The notes beneath the pieces are model-generated. The model was not told the origin of the DNA, did not search any database, and saw only the letters and a list, made by a program, of their open reading frames with translations. Shown here one piece after another: positions 35,801-45,008 of a stretch of DNA of 64,000 nucleotides; position 1 is the stretch's first letter; every line of letters starts with the position of its first letter. The translations under genes were made by a program, and so were the position numbers. This stretch comes from Urophycis tenuis (Eukaryota > Chordata > Actinopteri > Gadiformes > Phycidae), in the NCBI GenBank assembly GCA_036785325.1, contig JAXIVH010000126.1, positions 373,286-437,285 of the forward strand. Direction: 5' to 3'.

Positions 35801-37278
35801 AGCTCTACATCAGTAAAAACAGCCATGTCTGATTTACATGTAGGAGCTATCGTTTGGCTACATAACAATTTCGTTATGCCAATTGGAGACATAATTATTT
35901 AGGATATTGCTCAGCTTCCATTAAAGCGTCAGAGTATCCGGTTAGTTAAAGCAGAAGGGAGATGTGTCCTATGAGGCTATACCTATTTAAAAACACGCAC
36001 ACGAACGTGACGGACGTTGCCAAGTGAGTTATTGCTTCCCTACAACTGAGAAATTAAACGGGCTGTATGTCTTTGGTTAAATGTAGTTTGTCTTGGTTAA
36101 CGGTAGCCTATCTTTAGGTGGGAATCACCAGACATATTTTCTTTTGCCATGTCTTTTTGCAGGTAAAGCAGAAGTTTTAGCAGGGAACAGGTTAGACTGG
36201 AGGATTTACAGAATATAAACAACAATCAAAGCCCTACGTTCCAAACTACACGGGCGTCTTTACAGTCAGACTACTCATACTTGGGGTTTTGCTTGCAGTG
36301 GGAAAACAACCCATGGGTCTGTGTCAGTCAGGTACAGTACTTGTCGGCAGTGGAGACATTTCTGTAAAAAACCTTGGAACCTGCATGTTGAACCTCAAAT
36401 TACCCTCCAACTTTGTGGAGCTCCTCTACTTAAAGCAGTGGGTACATCTCCATGTACGGACTCCATCTGCCCTAACGTACAACAAGCAAGCAAAGTATAG
36501 CCTCGTCAGACAGTCAATCTTTTCTGAAAACGCACAATATTCGAACTGCACAAGTTGGACATCGACAGTACCCGCGTATCAGTCTAAAGTGATCTACACT
36601 TTCTCAAAAAAGTATTGGTTTAACCTACAGCAAGCGTTATACCAACCTCGCGTAACATACTGGGACAATGAAACGGGGAAAGTTTGGAATGGGAGTGCAG
36701 GTAATCCTTCTCACCCACTCGTTTGGTATATATTAAGGTTAATTCAGAATACTCATTTAACACCATAGGATAGTAAAACATTGGCTATAGTTTATCCTGG
36801 CATGAACGTCAAACGGTGTGGACAGGAGAATAAACCATGTAAACCGTGTGCTAGTCGGGTTAGCATACAAAGAAAGCTTAACCAGAGGCTTAAGTACCAG
36901 AGCGCGCGCATGAGCCTATGCATACACTGCCATTGCATTCCCGGTTACATTTTCAATAACGTGCAGATTTAGAAAAATATCGAATGGAAAAAGATGGACA
37001 TACAATTTACAAAAATAGCATTGAAAGCATCACCCAAAAGCCAATACTAGATCGACGTTTGATAAAGCCCTCTAGAGCTTAGCGAACCAAATACCAAGCT
37101 AGCTTACCGTCTCTCAGACTGACTAGAAGGTTACCACCTTTGTTTTGCTTGGATAGTTTCACTTTATTTCTGGGCTTACTTTTTAAAGATGACGACACAA
37201 TTTCGAAATGTTCGATACATTTTTCAGATGCACGATGGTACTTACTTGGAATAAAAACGTACTCCAGCTCGGTTCCAT
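20869..37278 (-). CDS. vezf1: Vascular endothelial zinc finger 1, seven coding exons
   Basis: Coding exons, in order, are 37278-37246, 31826-31090, 30401-30338, 23777-23606, 21881-21840, 21479-21411 and 21230-20869. Phases agree and the product is 492 residues (human about 521). The start 'MEPSWSTFLFQ' parallels the human N-terminus. Six C2H2 fingers follow: about 87-109, 189-210, 217-238, 247-269, 275-296 and 301-323, including the family-typical 'CGKAFRDVYHLNRHKLSH' and 'RKDRMTCHVRSH'. The last finger has the unusual short form with 'YITSHLKTH'. The C-terminal third carries the family's repeated 'PVNI/PVTIT'-like segments and ends 'FLSQVLPSCPPW', as in VEZF1. VEZF1 is a nuclear factor that binds GC-rich promoters and acts in blood-vessel development. 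The polyglutamine tract of the mammalian protein is absent. Exons 5 and 6 rest on splice sites and phase and are the least certain. Whether this is the a or b duplicate cannot be told. Confidence 0.93.
23930..24480 (+). pseudogene. hAT (ZBED-type) transposase relic in a vezf1 intron
   Basis: Plus-strand frames at about 23990-24180 resemble a degenerate BED zinc finger ('CNVYNARISQGG...FNTSNL'). The frame at 24270-24473 matches the start of the hAT catalytic region ('LLEPQYTLPLQHYISD', 'SIGFTTDIWS'). A stop at 24178 and a frame change separate the two parts, and the rest of the transposase is absent. It is dead sequence within the intron between vezf1 exons 3 and 4. Confidence 0.7.
25245..25545. 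repeat. 17-bp minisatellite in a vezf1 intron
   Basis: About 17 units of 'gatgtggacgctgtagc' with point variants (t/c at the last base, 'gccg' for 'gctg'). One unit near 25490 is shortened. Because the unit is 17 bp, every third unit returns to frame, which creates artificial open frames with 17-residue repeats on the minus strand. Confidence 0.92.
27955..28073. repeat. GA/GGGA purine tract
   Basis: About 120 bases of almost pure purine, mostly (GA)n with GGGA and GGGGGA interruptions. Such tracts can form triplex DNA. It lies in the intron between vezf1 exons 3 and 4. Confidence 0.9.
28305..28323. repeat. Poly-G run
   Basis: About 19 consecutive G residues, possible quadruplex-forming sequence and likely length-variable or assembly-sensitive. 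Confidence 0.85.
28950..29569. mobile_element. Non-autonomous hAT-type element with 8-bp target duplication
   Basis: The 620-bp element begins TAGGGTTGGGCGGTA and ends in its inverse (ATACCGCCCAACCCTA). It is flanked on both sides by CTTTCAAG (28942-28949 and 29570-29577). Eight-base target duplications and TAGGG...CCCTA ends are typical of hAT transposons. Further inverted 'acggtaat/attaccgt'-like segments lie just inside the ends. It encodes no transposase. Confidence 0.88.
33345..33520 (-). mobile_element. L2 3' end in vezf1 intron 1
   Basis: Reverse-complement copy of the L2 tail seen at 12420-12645: 'tttacatttagcagaggctt', 'agcgacttacaaagagtac', then the reversed 'cttgaaact' segment. 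No coding part remains. Confidence 0.8.
33830..34340 (-). mobile_element. LINE reverse transcriptase fragment in vezf1 intron 1
   Basis: Minus-strand frames carry the palm motifs of a LINE reverse transcriptase in order: 'LYIDLSKVFDTVNH' (about 34210-34250), 'KGVPRGSVLGPLLF' (about 34045-34090) and a decayed counterpart of the YADD box with an upstream cysteine ('CADATVIYC', about 33965-33995). Stops and frame changes interrupt it. It appears to be the same family as the LINE split at 6690-7141 and 10345-10830, but covers an earlier part of the protein. Confidence 0.75.
36313..36700 (+). CDS. Hypothetical exon in vezf1 intron 1, opposite strand
   Basis: A plus-strand frame is open from 36196 to 36768. 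A candidate transcript has a TATA-like 'tatttaaaaa' at 35984, a first exon ending at 36023 (CCAA/gtgagt), an acceptor at 36172 and a donor at 36700 (GTGCAG/gtaatc). The first in-frame ATG is at 36313, in good context, and begins 'MGLCQSG'. The frame has three N-glycosylation sequons (NCT, NET, NGS), several Trp and Cys residues, and codon choice that looks coding-like. Upstream of the ATG the same frame reads a hydrophobic 'RLLILGVLLAV' stretch resembling a signal peptide, but without a start codon. I do not recognise a family and found no following exon. It could be a chance frame or part of a non-coding transcript divergent from the vezf1 promoter. Confidence 0.25.
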
Positions 37279-38330
37279 AATTGCATCAACTAAAATCTGC
37301 AGGAATTACAACAAAGCAACTAAACACGGCAGCTACAACTTCCGGTCAGTTCCGCTTGCTCTGTGATAACGTCCGCGAACGACGCGACCAAGACTATTTA
37401 ACAATATATCTCTAAATATTATTTATACGATTGGTCCAATCGATACGATACGTAAAAAGACCAAGTTAGGAAACGTTTTTATATATATATCAACGGGCTA
37501 TATATGTGTATATACATAAATATATATATAAATAAATAATACTTATATAACAATATATTATTATATATTAAATGATAAATCATGATCAATCTAAAAATGA
37601 ATCTCTATTGATCAATCCCTATGGTCAGTCTCAAAATAAGAAGAATACTGTGTTAAAGGCAACACATATTTTATTTAGCTATACAATAGTACTGTACATT
37701 ACAGCCGCAGCTGTGGAACTTGTAAACAACTCCACTGTTGGGGATATAGAGAACGGCCTATGTAACAGCTTAGGGAAAGGCAAAAAGTGGTTCAGAGTAT
37801 GGCTAAAGAATGGTATAATTTTAAATCCAACTTCATACTTGAAACCACAGTTGTTCTTGTTTTTTTAAACATAATTTCTGTTTTACATACATAAAACAGA
37901 GAACCTACAATGTGGAGGAGAAACATATTCTATTTCAGCTGTTTAACTTTTATTCCCGTTTGTTCTAAATTGTTAATTGTTAGGAAATACTTACATGGTA
38001 CTTGTAACTGGTAATAACATGTTTCATAATTCATAAACAAGAGCAACACATTTCAAATACTTCACTTGTACCACCAATAAAATAAGAATACACTAACTGT
38101 TGTATTGACCAAGCACACTTTGAGTTCTTCAGTGAAACCTTTAGTGTTGAGGCAGCTCATTTTGCATCCAAAAGAGACGTGGTAGTATTCCAGCACTAGC
38201 TGCACACTACATGGCCCTGGCTAGACGTCATACCACCGTCACCAGGAGCAAAATTCCAATGTAACTGTTATGCAGCAGTCATTGAGGGAGCAGTCCCTGT
38301 TAACTCCATCCCCCTGTAGACCTCAGGCAG
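37279..38330. other. vezf1 promoter side and AT-rich intergenic stretch
   Basis: The first 130 bases beyond the vezf1 start contain several CpGs and are the likely promoter and 5' UTR, though no TATA box is seen. From 37480 to 37570 the sequence is a string of TATATA-type dinucleotides. No gene is visible in the rest. Confidence 0.45.
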
Positions 38331-38334
38331 ACCA

Positions 38335-39250
38335 CTAACGCCGCTTAGAGGTCAAGCCCAACGGTTGAGGCCTCAAGGGCAGTTGCCAGGGGAGCCCCTC
38401 CTTGAGGGCATGTCTACAACTGTGTTTAGGGCCCCCAGAATATGCACTGCACGTAGAGATGCTGGATGTTGCTGTGCCCACACCAACAGCTGCCTGGCTA
38501 GCATATGGAGTTGCTGGGATTGCGTGCCACCCTGATCGTTCATATAGGCCATGGTCGTAGGGATGTCCATCTTTACCCAGGACATGCTTGCCTTCCAGGA
38601 GAAGACGAAAGTGCTCAAGGGCCAGACGAACAGCCCTCAAGTCCAGCACATTGATATGTCTGCCGCTCCAGGGGGAATGTGAGCGGCTGCTGGCTGCCCT
38701 GCCTCTGCCCACTGCATCCTACCCTGTCAGGGATGCGTCAGTGCATACCAACTCCCTGCAGCACACCCTGTGTAGCACTGCCGGGTAACATGCAGGTGTT
38801 TCAGGTGCAGCCTGTGGGAATTGAACCACTGCTGAAGTGGCCGGAAGTGGAGAAGGCCAAGAGGAACTAGATGAGGGGCCGCAGTCAAAAGTCCCAGAAG
38901 GTGCTGGCATTCCAAGACGATAATGATGCTCCCCAGACAGAAGTGGCCGAGGGGGGACAAGACGGATGGAGTCCTCCCCTCGGGTAGCTTTGCCATCTTT
39001 AGGACCAAGTCCAGTGATATGCCAATAAAAGTTACTATCTGGGAGGGAACCAGTTGGCTCTTATCAACGTTCAATGTGAACCCTGGTTCCTGTCCGTGGG
39101 CCACAAACCTCCAGGATCATGGCTGCAGTGAGATGAGCTGGGAGACGGAGAACATCATCCATCCTCCGGCTTTCATCTCTCCTTGCTCCTGCCCCACTTC
39201 CTGGGAGGAGCATCGGAATCCGAATGGCTTCTATTTCTGCCAACACCCGT
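38335..39250 (-). mobile_element. Decayed DIRS-like reverse transcriptase and RNase H
   Basis: Read on the minus strand, the frame at 39104-38727 has 'KSQLVPSQIVTFIGISLDL' and further down 'PLGLLHFRPLQQWFNSH'. The next frames (38712-38335) have RNase H-like pieces: an alternating 'LDLRAVRLALEHF' block, 'MAYMNDQGGTQSQQL' and 'LGALNTVVDMPSRR'. These are conserved blocks of the DIRS-type elements common in fish. At least three frame changes occur, and no tyrosine recombinase or terminal repeats are seen. An upstream piece at 39246-39064 belongs to the same protein in another frame. Confidence 0.72.
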
Positions 39251-39293
39251 CTTGGATGGAGTGGTCAGGGAGGGGAATGTGCACCACCCGGAG

Positions 39294-39450
39294 ATTAGAT
39301 TAGATTCAACTTTATTGTCATTGTGCAGAGTACAAGTACAGGGACAACGAAATGCAGTTAGCGTTGTAACCAGAAGTGCAAATGAGCGATAAAGGTGCAG
39401 GTTGAGAGATATCAATCCCGCACATATATACTGTATATATATATATAGCT
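39294..39450 (-). mobile_element. LINE 3' tail with TTAGA-type microsatellite end
   Basis: The plus strand reads (GATTA)n, then 'caactttattgtcattgtgc' and 'gggacaacgaaatgcagtta', a reversed 3' end common in fish CR1/Rex1-type LINEs. A short TATA-type run follows at 39428-39448. A similar short tail occurs at about 40230-40300 ('gattgtccccgcgggcaaca'). Confidence 0.6.
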
Positions 39451-39559
39451 CCAGGTCTGTTAACTGACCTGGACAGCTCACATGAAGTAAGGGCATTATT
39501 TAGTTTTGGCAATAGGGAGGACCAGATCTGACCAGTTATAGTCAATAGCACTCAGCATC

Positions 39560-41020
39560 CTCTCCCAGTCTACCTCTCAATAGGCACTGCCAACTTCATG
39601 CCTCCCAGACTTAATGACTGAAGTGAATATTGTCTGTGCAAGACTAATCCACACCCCCTGTGCCAAAAAAAGAATAACATTAAGAACAAGATAACATGAG
39701 ACACAGAAGTAGTGCCAACATCTATTACTAGAAAGATAGCTGCAGACTATAGCTCTCTGTTAACATATAATGTTACACATCATTAACCCAAACTTTAATT
39801 AATCATATAATGTTATACACTCCTTGTGTTAAATAGACAGAGCCAGAGCTCACCTGGGGTAGCAACAGATCTCATCAAAACAGAGGTGAGACGACAAAAG
39901 AACATACAACAACAAATAATACAAAATTAGTCTGAAAGCATATAGGCAAAATAGGTAAAAGGGCAAAAATACAAACATGAATCATAAATGGCTGTCATTT
40001 ATTGAATAACTTTTTGGTGGAACCACCAAATTTCCCTTAGCGATGAATGCAAAACATGTCCTTTTGTACAGGATTCAATAGGACTGAATCATTTGTGTAT
40101 CAAGTATAGTTACCAGCGAACAGGTTGCAGGTTTACATACTGCAGATACTGTATGATGTTAAAGAAAGCTTGCAAAAACCATGCAGTTCGGGGCAAAGAC
40201 TCGTAACTTAAGCAAGAACAGATATTAGTAAGTTAGACTTTAGTTAGTTAGATTTGATTGTCCCCGCGGGCAACAATACCAGAGAGTAACAATACATAAA
40301 GTGTAACACAACAGGGACAAGTGTAACATATAAGACTCAGTTCCCTCTGTGAGTCACCCAGTGCCCACAAAATGAAAGAATTGTCTCACTCCGGTCGAAA
40401 TTGGGATATCTATAGTTGAATGACTTACCACGGTATAAACCCAAAAAGTATTCAATGTAATTTTAGATATTTTAAATATATTTGTGCATAATAATGTCTT
40501 TGTACTTAATTCCTGTTTCAAAACCATCCTAGTTTAAACTGAATGACTAGCAAGGAAAATAATAAAATCATGAGATGTGAGATGTGAGATGTATTTTTGC
40601 GACATTATGCTCATACAGCTGCTATTTATGTATTATATTATGTATGTTTTTTATAAATATTTTGGGTAAAGTTTATAGTACAGTAAAGTATTGATTGTTT
40701 GCTGCTAATAGATACAGGCAAATGCAGGATGGTATTGTGACCCTTTTCGAGCCTTTTTCACAGTTTTTTTTGTCAGACTATTCCAGGCTGTTCAGAAAAT
40801 GTCCCCCCCTCTTTGTGCTTTTAAATCTTTGTCACACTGTACTTGCTTTTGTGCAGACGTTGAACAACGCCAGTTTCAGATAACCTGGCTGGAATATGTG
40901 AGGTCAGCCTATTCCCCACAACACAGCAAGATTCATTTCCATCCATCATCTCCCAACACATAAAAAATAGGCATGACAATTACATTATTTTTCCACATTT
41001 GTATCATACAGGACTAAAAC
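39560..41020. other. Intergenic stretch upstream of the connexin gene
   Basis: AT-rich, with the short LINE-like tail near 40230-40300 and no supported coding frame. The connexin promoter and first exon should lie in the last few hundred bases. Confidence 0.45.
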
Positions 41021-41241
41021 AGGACTATCTAAAGGTGAGTTGTTTTGACTTTTTCAGGAATGGTAACCTTGCGTTGAAGTTCATACTTAGCTTATCCCAT
41101 TTTATCTTACTTGCTTTCAAAAGAGTACTTAATTTGATAATTTTCTAGGAATTAATTAAGTTGTGAATTTCTCATAATTACAATCATGATTTTTCACAAA
41201 AGTCAAGTATCTTGCCTTTTCTTTCTGCTTAAGGTAGAGCC

Positions 41242-42342
41242 ATGGGAGACTGGTCAATACTGGGACGTTTTCTGTCCGAAGTGCAAAACCATTCCACAGT
41301 GATAGGCAAGATTTGGCTGACCATGCTGCTTATCTTTCGCATCCTGCTGGTGACCTTGGTTGGAGATGCTGTTTATAGTGATGAGCAGTCCAAGTTCACT
41401 TGTAACACCCAGCAGCCTGGATGCAACAACGTCTGTTATGACACCTTTGCTCCTGTGTCACATCTGCGTTTCTGGGTTTTTCAGATTGTGCTGGTATCCA
41501 CTCCATCTATCTTCTACATTGTCTTTGTTCTCCATAAAATAGCCAAGGATGAAAAGCTGGATGTCCAGAAAGGAAAGTGTATCATCCAATCACCTTCAAA
41601 AAAGAGCAGTGTTGAAGTTGAAAGCAGTTGTATAGAGGAAACCAAGGGGGATCCCACCTACAGTCCCAAGTACATGGACGAGTGGGGGGCCAAAGATCAA
41701 GAGGGAATGGAAAAAAGTCTCCTGGAGGAGGATTACGGTGATCTTGGTGAAGATCCAACCCAACTATCAAGCCAAGTCTTACTCATTTACATTCTTCACG
41801 TATTGTTACGGTCTGTTATGGAGATCACCTTTTTGGTGGGCCAGTATTACTTGTTTGGTTTTGAAGTGCCTCACTTGTTTCGCTGCGAGACTTATCCCTG
41901 TCCGACGCGCACTGACTGCTTTGTCTCTCGTGCTACAGAGAAGACCATTTTTCTAAATTTCATGTTCAGCATTAGCCTGGGCTGTTTTGTTCTCAACATC
42001 GCAGAGCTTCACTATCTGGGCTGGATATACATATTTCGCATTCTGTGTTCAGCTTGTTCTACATGCTGTACTCACGAGAGGGGCGTGGGTCTGTACTCCA
42101 ACCAGAACCCCCTCCTGTTCCAGATGAAGCACTCCCTCAGGGGCAGACTGGTCCTACAGACTCCTGCACCCAGAAGCCAGGAGAAGGCTGGAGGTCTGCT
42201 CACTCATGCTCCAGCTATCTCATTTGAGACAGACTCCACTGTGGAATGCACATCCAAAAGGACTTTAGAGGAGAGGGACAGAGTAAAGCTCAAACTCGAC
42301 AACAATGCAAAGTTAGGACGAACCAAGAAGTCATGGTTATAA
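41242..42342 (+). CDS. Connexin (gap-junction channel subunit), gamma/Cx36.7-like
   Basis: One uninterrupted coding exon gives 366 residues. It has the connexin layout of four membrane segments: about 22-41, 76-98, 178-207 and 235-266. The first extracellular loop has the three cysteines at 54, 61 and 65 (CX6CX3C), and the second has 215, 220 and 226 (CX4CX5C). These form the disulphides that dock hemichannels between cells. The start 'MGDWSILGRFL' is alpha/delta-like, while 'NHSTVIGKIW' and 'CYDTFAPVSHLRFW' resemble Cx45-type gamma connexins; this mix and the length suggest the fish early cardiac connexin Cx36.7, by memory only. The cytoplasmic loop is long and acidic, a cysteine cluster (CSACSTCC, 269-276) follows segment four, and the C-terminus 'SWL' fits a class I PDZ ligand. 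An intron is likely in the 5' UTR (donor about 41035, acceptor 41233), a common connexin arrangement. ATTAAA at 42464 is a likely polyadenylation signal. Confidence 0.95.
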   Translation: MGDWSILGRFLSEVQNHSTVIGKIWLTMLLIFRILLVTLVGDAVYSDEQSKFTCNTQQPGCNNVCYDTFAPVSHLRFWVFQIVLVSTPSIFYIVFVLHKIAKDEKLDVQKGKCIIQSPSKKSSVEVESSCIEETKGDPTYSPKYMDEWGAKDQEGMEKSLLEEDYGDLGEDPTQLSSQVLLIYILHVLLRSVMEITFLVGQYYLFGFEVPHLFRCETYPCPTRTDCFVSRATEKTIFLNFMFSISLGCFVLNIAELHYLGWIYIFRILCSACSTCCTHERGVGLYSNQNPLLFQMKHSLRGRLVLQTPAPRSQEKAGGLLTHAPAISFETDSTVECTSKRTLEERDRVKLKLDNNAKLGRTKKSWL

Positions 42343-45008
42343 AAGGTCTTTTTGAAATGTAGTACATTAGAGATATAGTATACTTTGAAGAATTTCACTT
42401 TGTTATTGTATGGAGTTCTACTTCATTTATCGCATGGTGACATTATTGGATTAATTACTTTCAATTAAAGCAGTGTAAATCCACTGAAAACTTATGGCTA
42501 GCCCTGTCTTTTCTAATACATTTTTAAGGAGTCTATTTTTGCAATTCATTTGGAGAATGTAACAATTTATTTGCTCTGAACTGTTTTAGAACCTTTAATG
42601 TGCAGGCACACTGTCTGTATAGTCTGTAGCGCTTCTCAACTGACAATTTTAAACCAACTTGATGGAACAGTTTTACTTGACTTTTATATCACTAAATAAT
42701 AAGTAATATGTTGGAATTGAATCCCTAGCTCTAGTGCTAAAGTGAAAACCCCACCCAAAGGTTCAGTTATTAATAATTTTATATATTTACTTTAATTCAC
42801 GATTTCATTTTATATATCGAATGAACTTACCTTTTAGACATGCACTAGACAAGGCATTATATACATACTAACATACAGTATATAATATTGCTTCACTGCA
42901 GCGTCCTCTAACGATTACTGACTGCATTGCTAAAGTAGATGAGAGAGAGAAGTCTTGCGTCATTGAGTTAACAAATTGCTTTAAATGCCTAGATTGTTAC
43001 TGCTACAATACGGACATGTGTCTGACATGATTACGTTTGTAGCTCACTGTAGCTCATTTGTGTTTAATTATTTAGGGGGGGGAAATGCTATTTTAAGTTG
43101 AATATTAACAAACGCCACGACGTGATAATAGTTCTGGTCTGGTCAGTATGGTGAACAGTGACAACCTCCCATCAGCAGACACGTCCTGCAGAGCTGCTGC
43201 ACTGTGTTGTGCACAACGTAGGACTTTTATATGCTACAGCTAGATAGGACTTTATGATTTATTTGTTCATTTTCATGAATTGCCATTATAAGAACTTTGA
43301 ATGTATTTAAACGTGAATGTTTTTTATGCCATTATTGACGTTATTTCAAATGAATAATTATAATTTCTAAGCAAACCGGTTTCTGGTGTTTCTATCCAAA
43401 CTACTTCTCCCCACAGGCTGCAAGACGGTTATAACAACTATAAACGTATAGACTATGTACTTATTCACGTTCTTCAAACCTACACCCAGGGCACCGTATG
43501 CGTATTGATCCCAGACCATGTGGAATAATTTCTGCAGTGTTATACAGGTTTTATTGAATATCTGGTTACCTATATATTTTGGACTCAAAATTGCCCATCG
43601 TGCATTTAAACGAAATTCGTTTATAAAGTAATAGCCATGCATTTTCCAGCTATATACACACATACACAAAGGGCATTAACATATATAGCGATATATTTTA
43701 TGCTTATGAGTGAAGGAAGCATTATAATTGGTATTTGGCAGTCATGCCAGTTCAAATTTGGATGCTATGAAATGTACCCCACTTCAAAGCAGCAATAGCA
43801 GATAGGCCTTAACATTGAAGTTATTGCCACAAAGAAGTTGCCAAGTTTCACATTAACTAACCACCTTATACACTTTTACATTCCTGCCCGCCAATTTTAT
43901 TTTCCATTCTTTTAATTATGAAAAGGCAATTCATAAATGATATATATATATCATATAAAAATAATGCCAGATAGGACTCAAAACAACTGGAGCCAATGAC
44001 AGAATCCATTCAGTGAAAAGGAGTTATTAGACTGTTCAATTTATTTAATGCATTCTGAAACTCATGAAAACACCAGCATTTCAGCATTTGGTCCTCTGCA
44101 GAATACTTAGCAACAAAGAAAATGAGGGGTTTGGAAATCAGTCATTTGTGTACAGCATGTGTGCAAGGTATATGACACAATGCCATGTATACTAATCACA
44201 GTCCACGTTTGGTCTCTACTACATTTGCAGACAACATTCTGGGTTATTTGAAAATTCCCCATTAAGAGAAGATAAAAAGCAAAAAAATACAAATATTCAG
44301 CTTTAGTATCAAATATCAAAGGCGAGAAAATGATTTTGGATACATGTATAACCTGCCAGAATAGCACTGTACAAAACAAGTATTCAATCCATCCATCTAT
44401 ACTTGTACTTGATATATATATATATATATCAGTTTACAATATTGGTACAAAGCTTAGAAACTGATTGCCCTCCTGATTTTATAAAAGAAAAACAAAGGTG
44501 ACATCTTCACGGCTCTGCACATTCAGCATAATGACGTGGTGAAGAGCAGTGAGCTGGAGGCACAAGAGGAGTGTCCCAGCTGGGCGCCAGCACACACACA
44601 CTGCGGCAGTTGCTGGGATAGCGGTCACTTCTGGAACATACCAGTACCTCGCCTTGTAGCACAATAAACCTCAACACAAGAGGAAGCAGTCCCTCCTCAC
44701 TCGATAGCCACAATCGGAGGTCTCTTCCCCAGCCCAGCATGGAATCAAAGGGACCGCTGATCATGTGGACGTCAATAGCAGCCCGCAAGTGATTTCAACC
44801 AGTTCCCATGTTCCACTCAACTAGGCCTGCCATCATCATTTTTCCACAAAACAAAAAATAAACAATAAATATATAGCAAACTTAAAAGTAAGACAATTAT
44901 ATTGTTGTGGTTTTGTGTGTCTTGTTTTTCTCTATTTGCAAGTTTATCTTCCTTTTCTTCATTCTTCATTTTCTGTATGTCACATTTCTTTAAAGCATGA
45001 AGTGGTGG
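42343..45008. other. 3' UTR of the connexin and 3' UTR of wsb1, tail to tail
   Basis: The connexin (+) and wsb1 (-) converge here. A minus-strand AATAAA near 44039 could end a wsb1 3' UTR of about 970 bases. Between about 42500 and 44000 no gene is visible. Confidence 0.45.
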
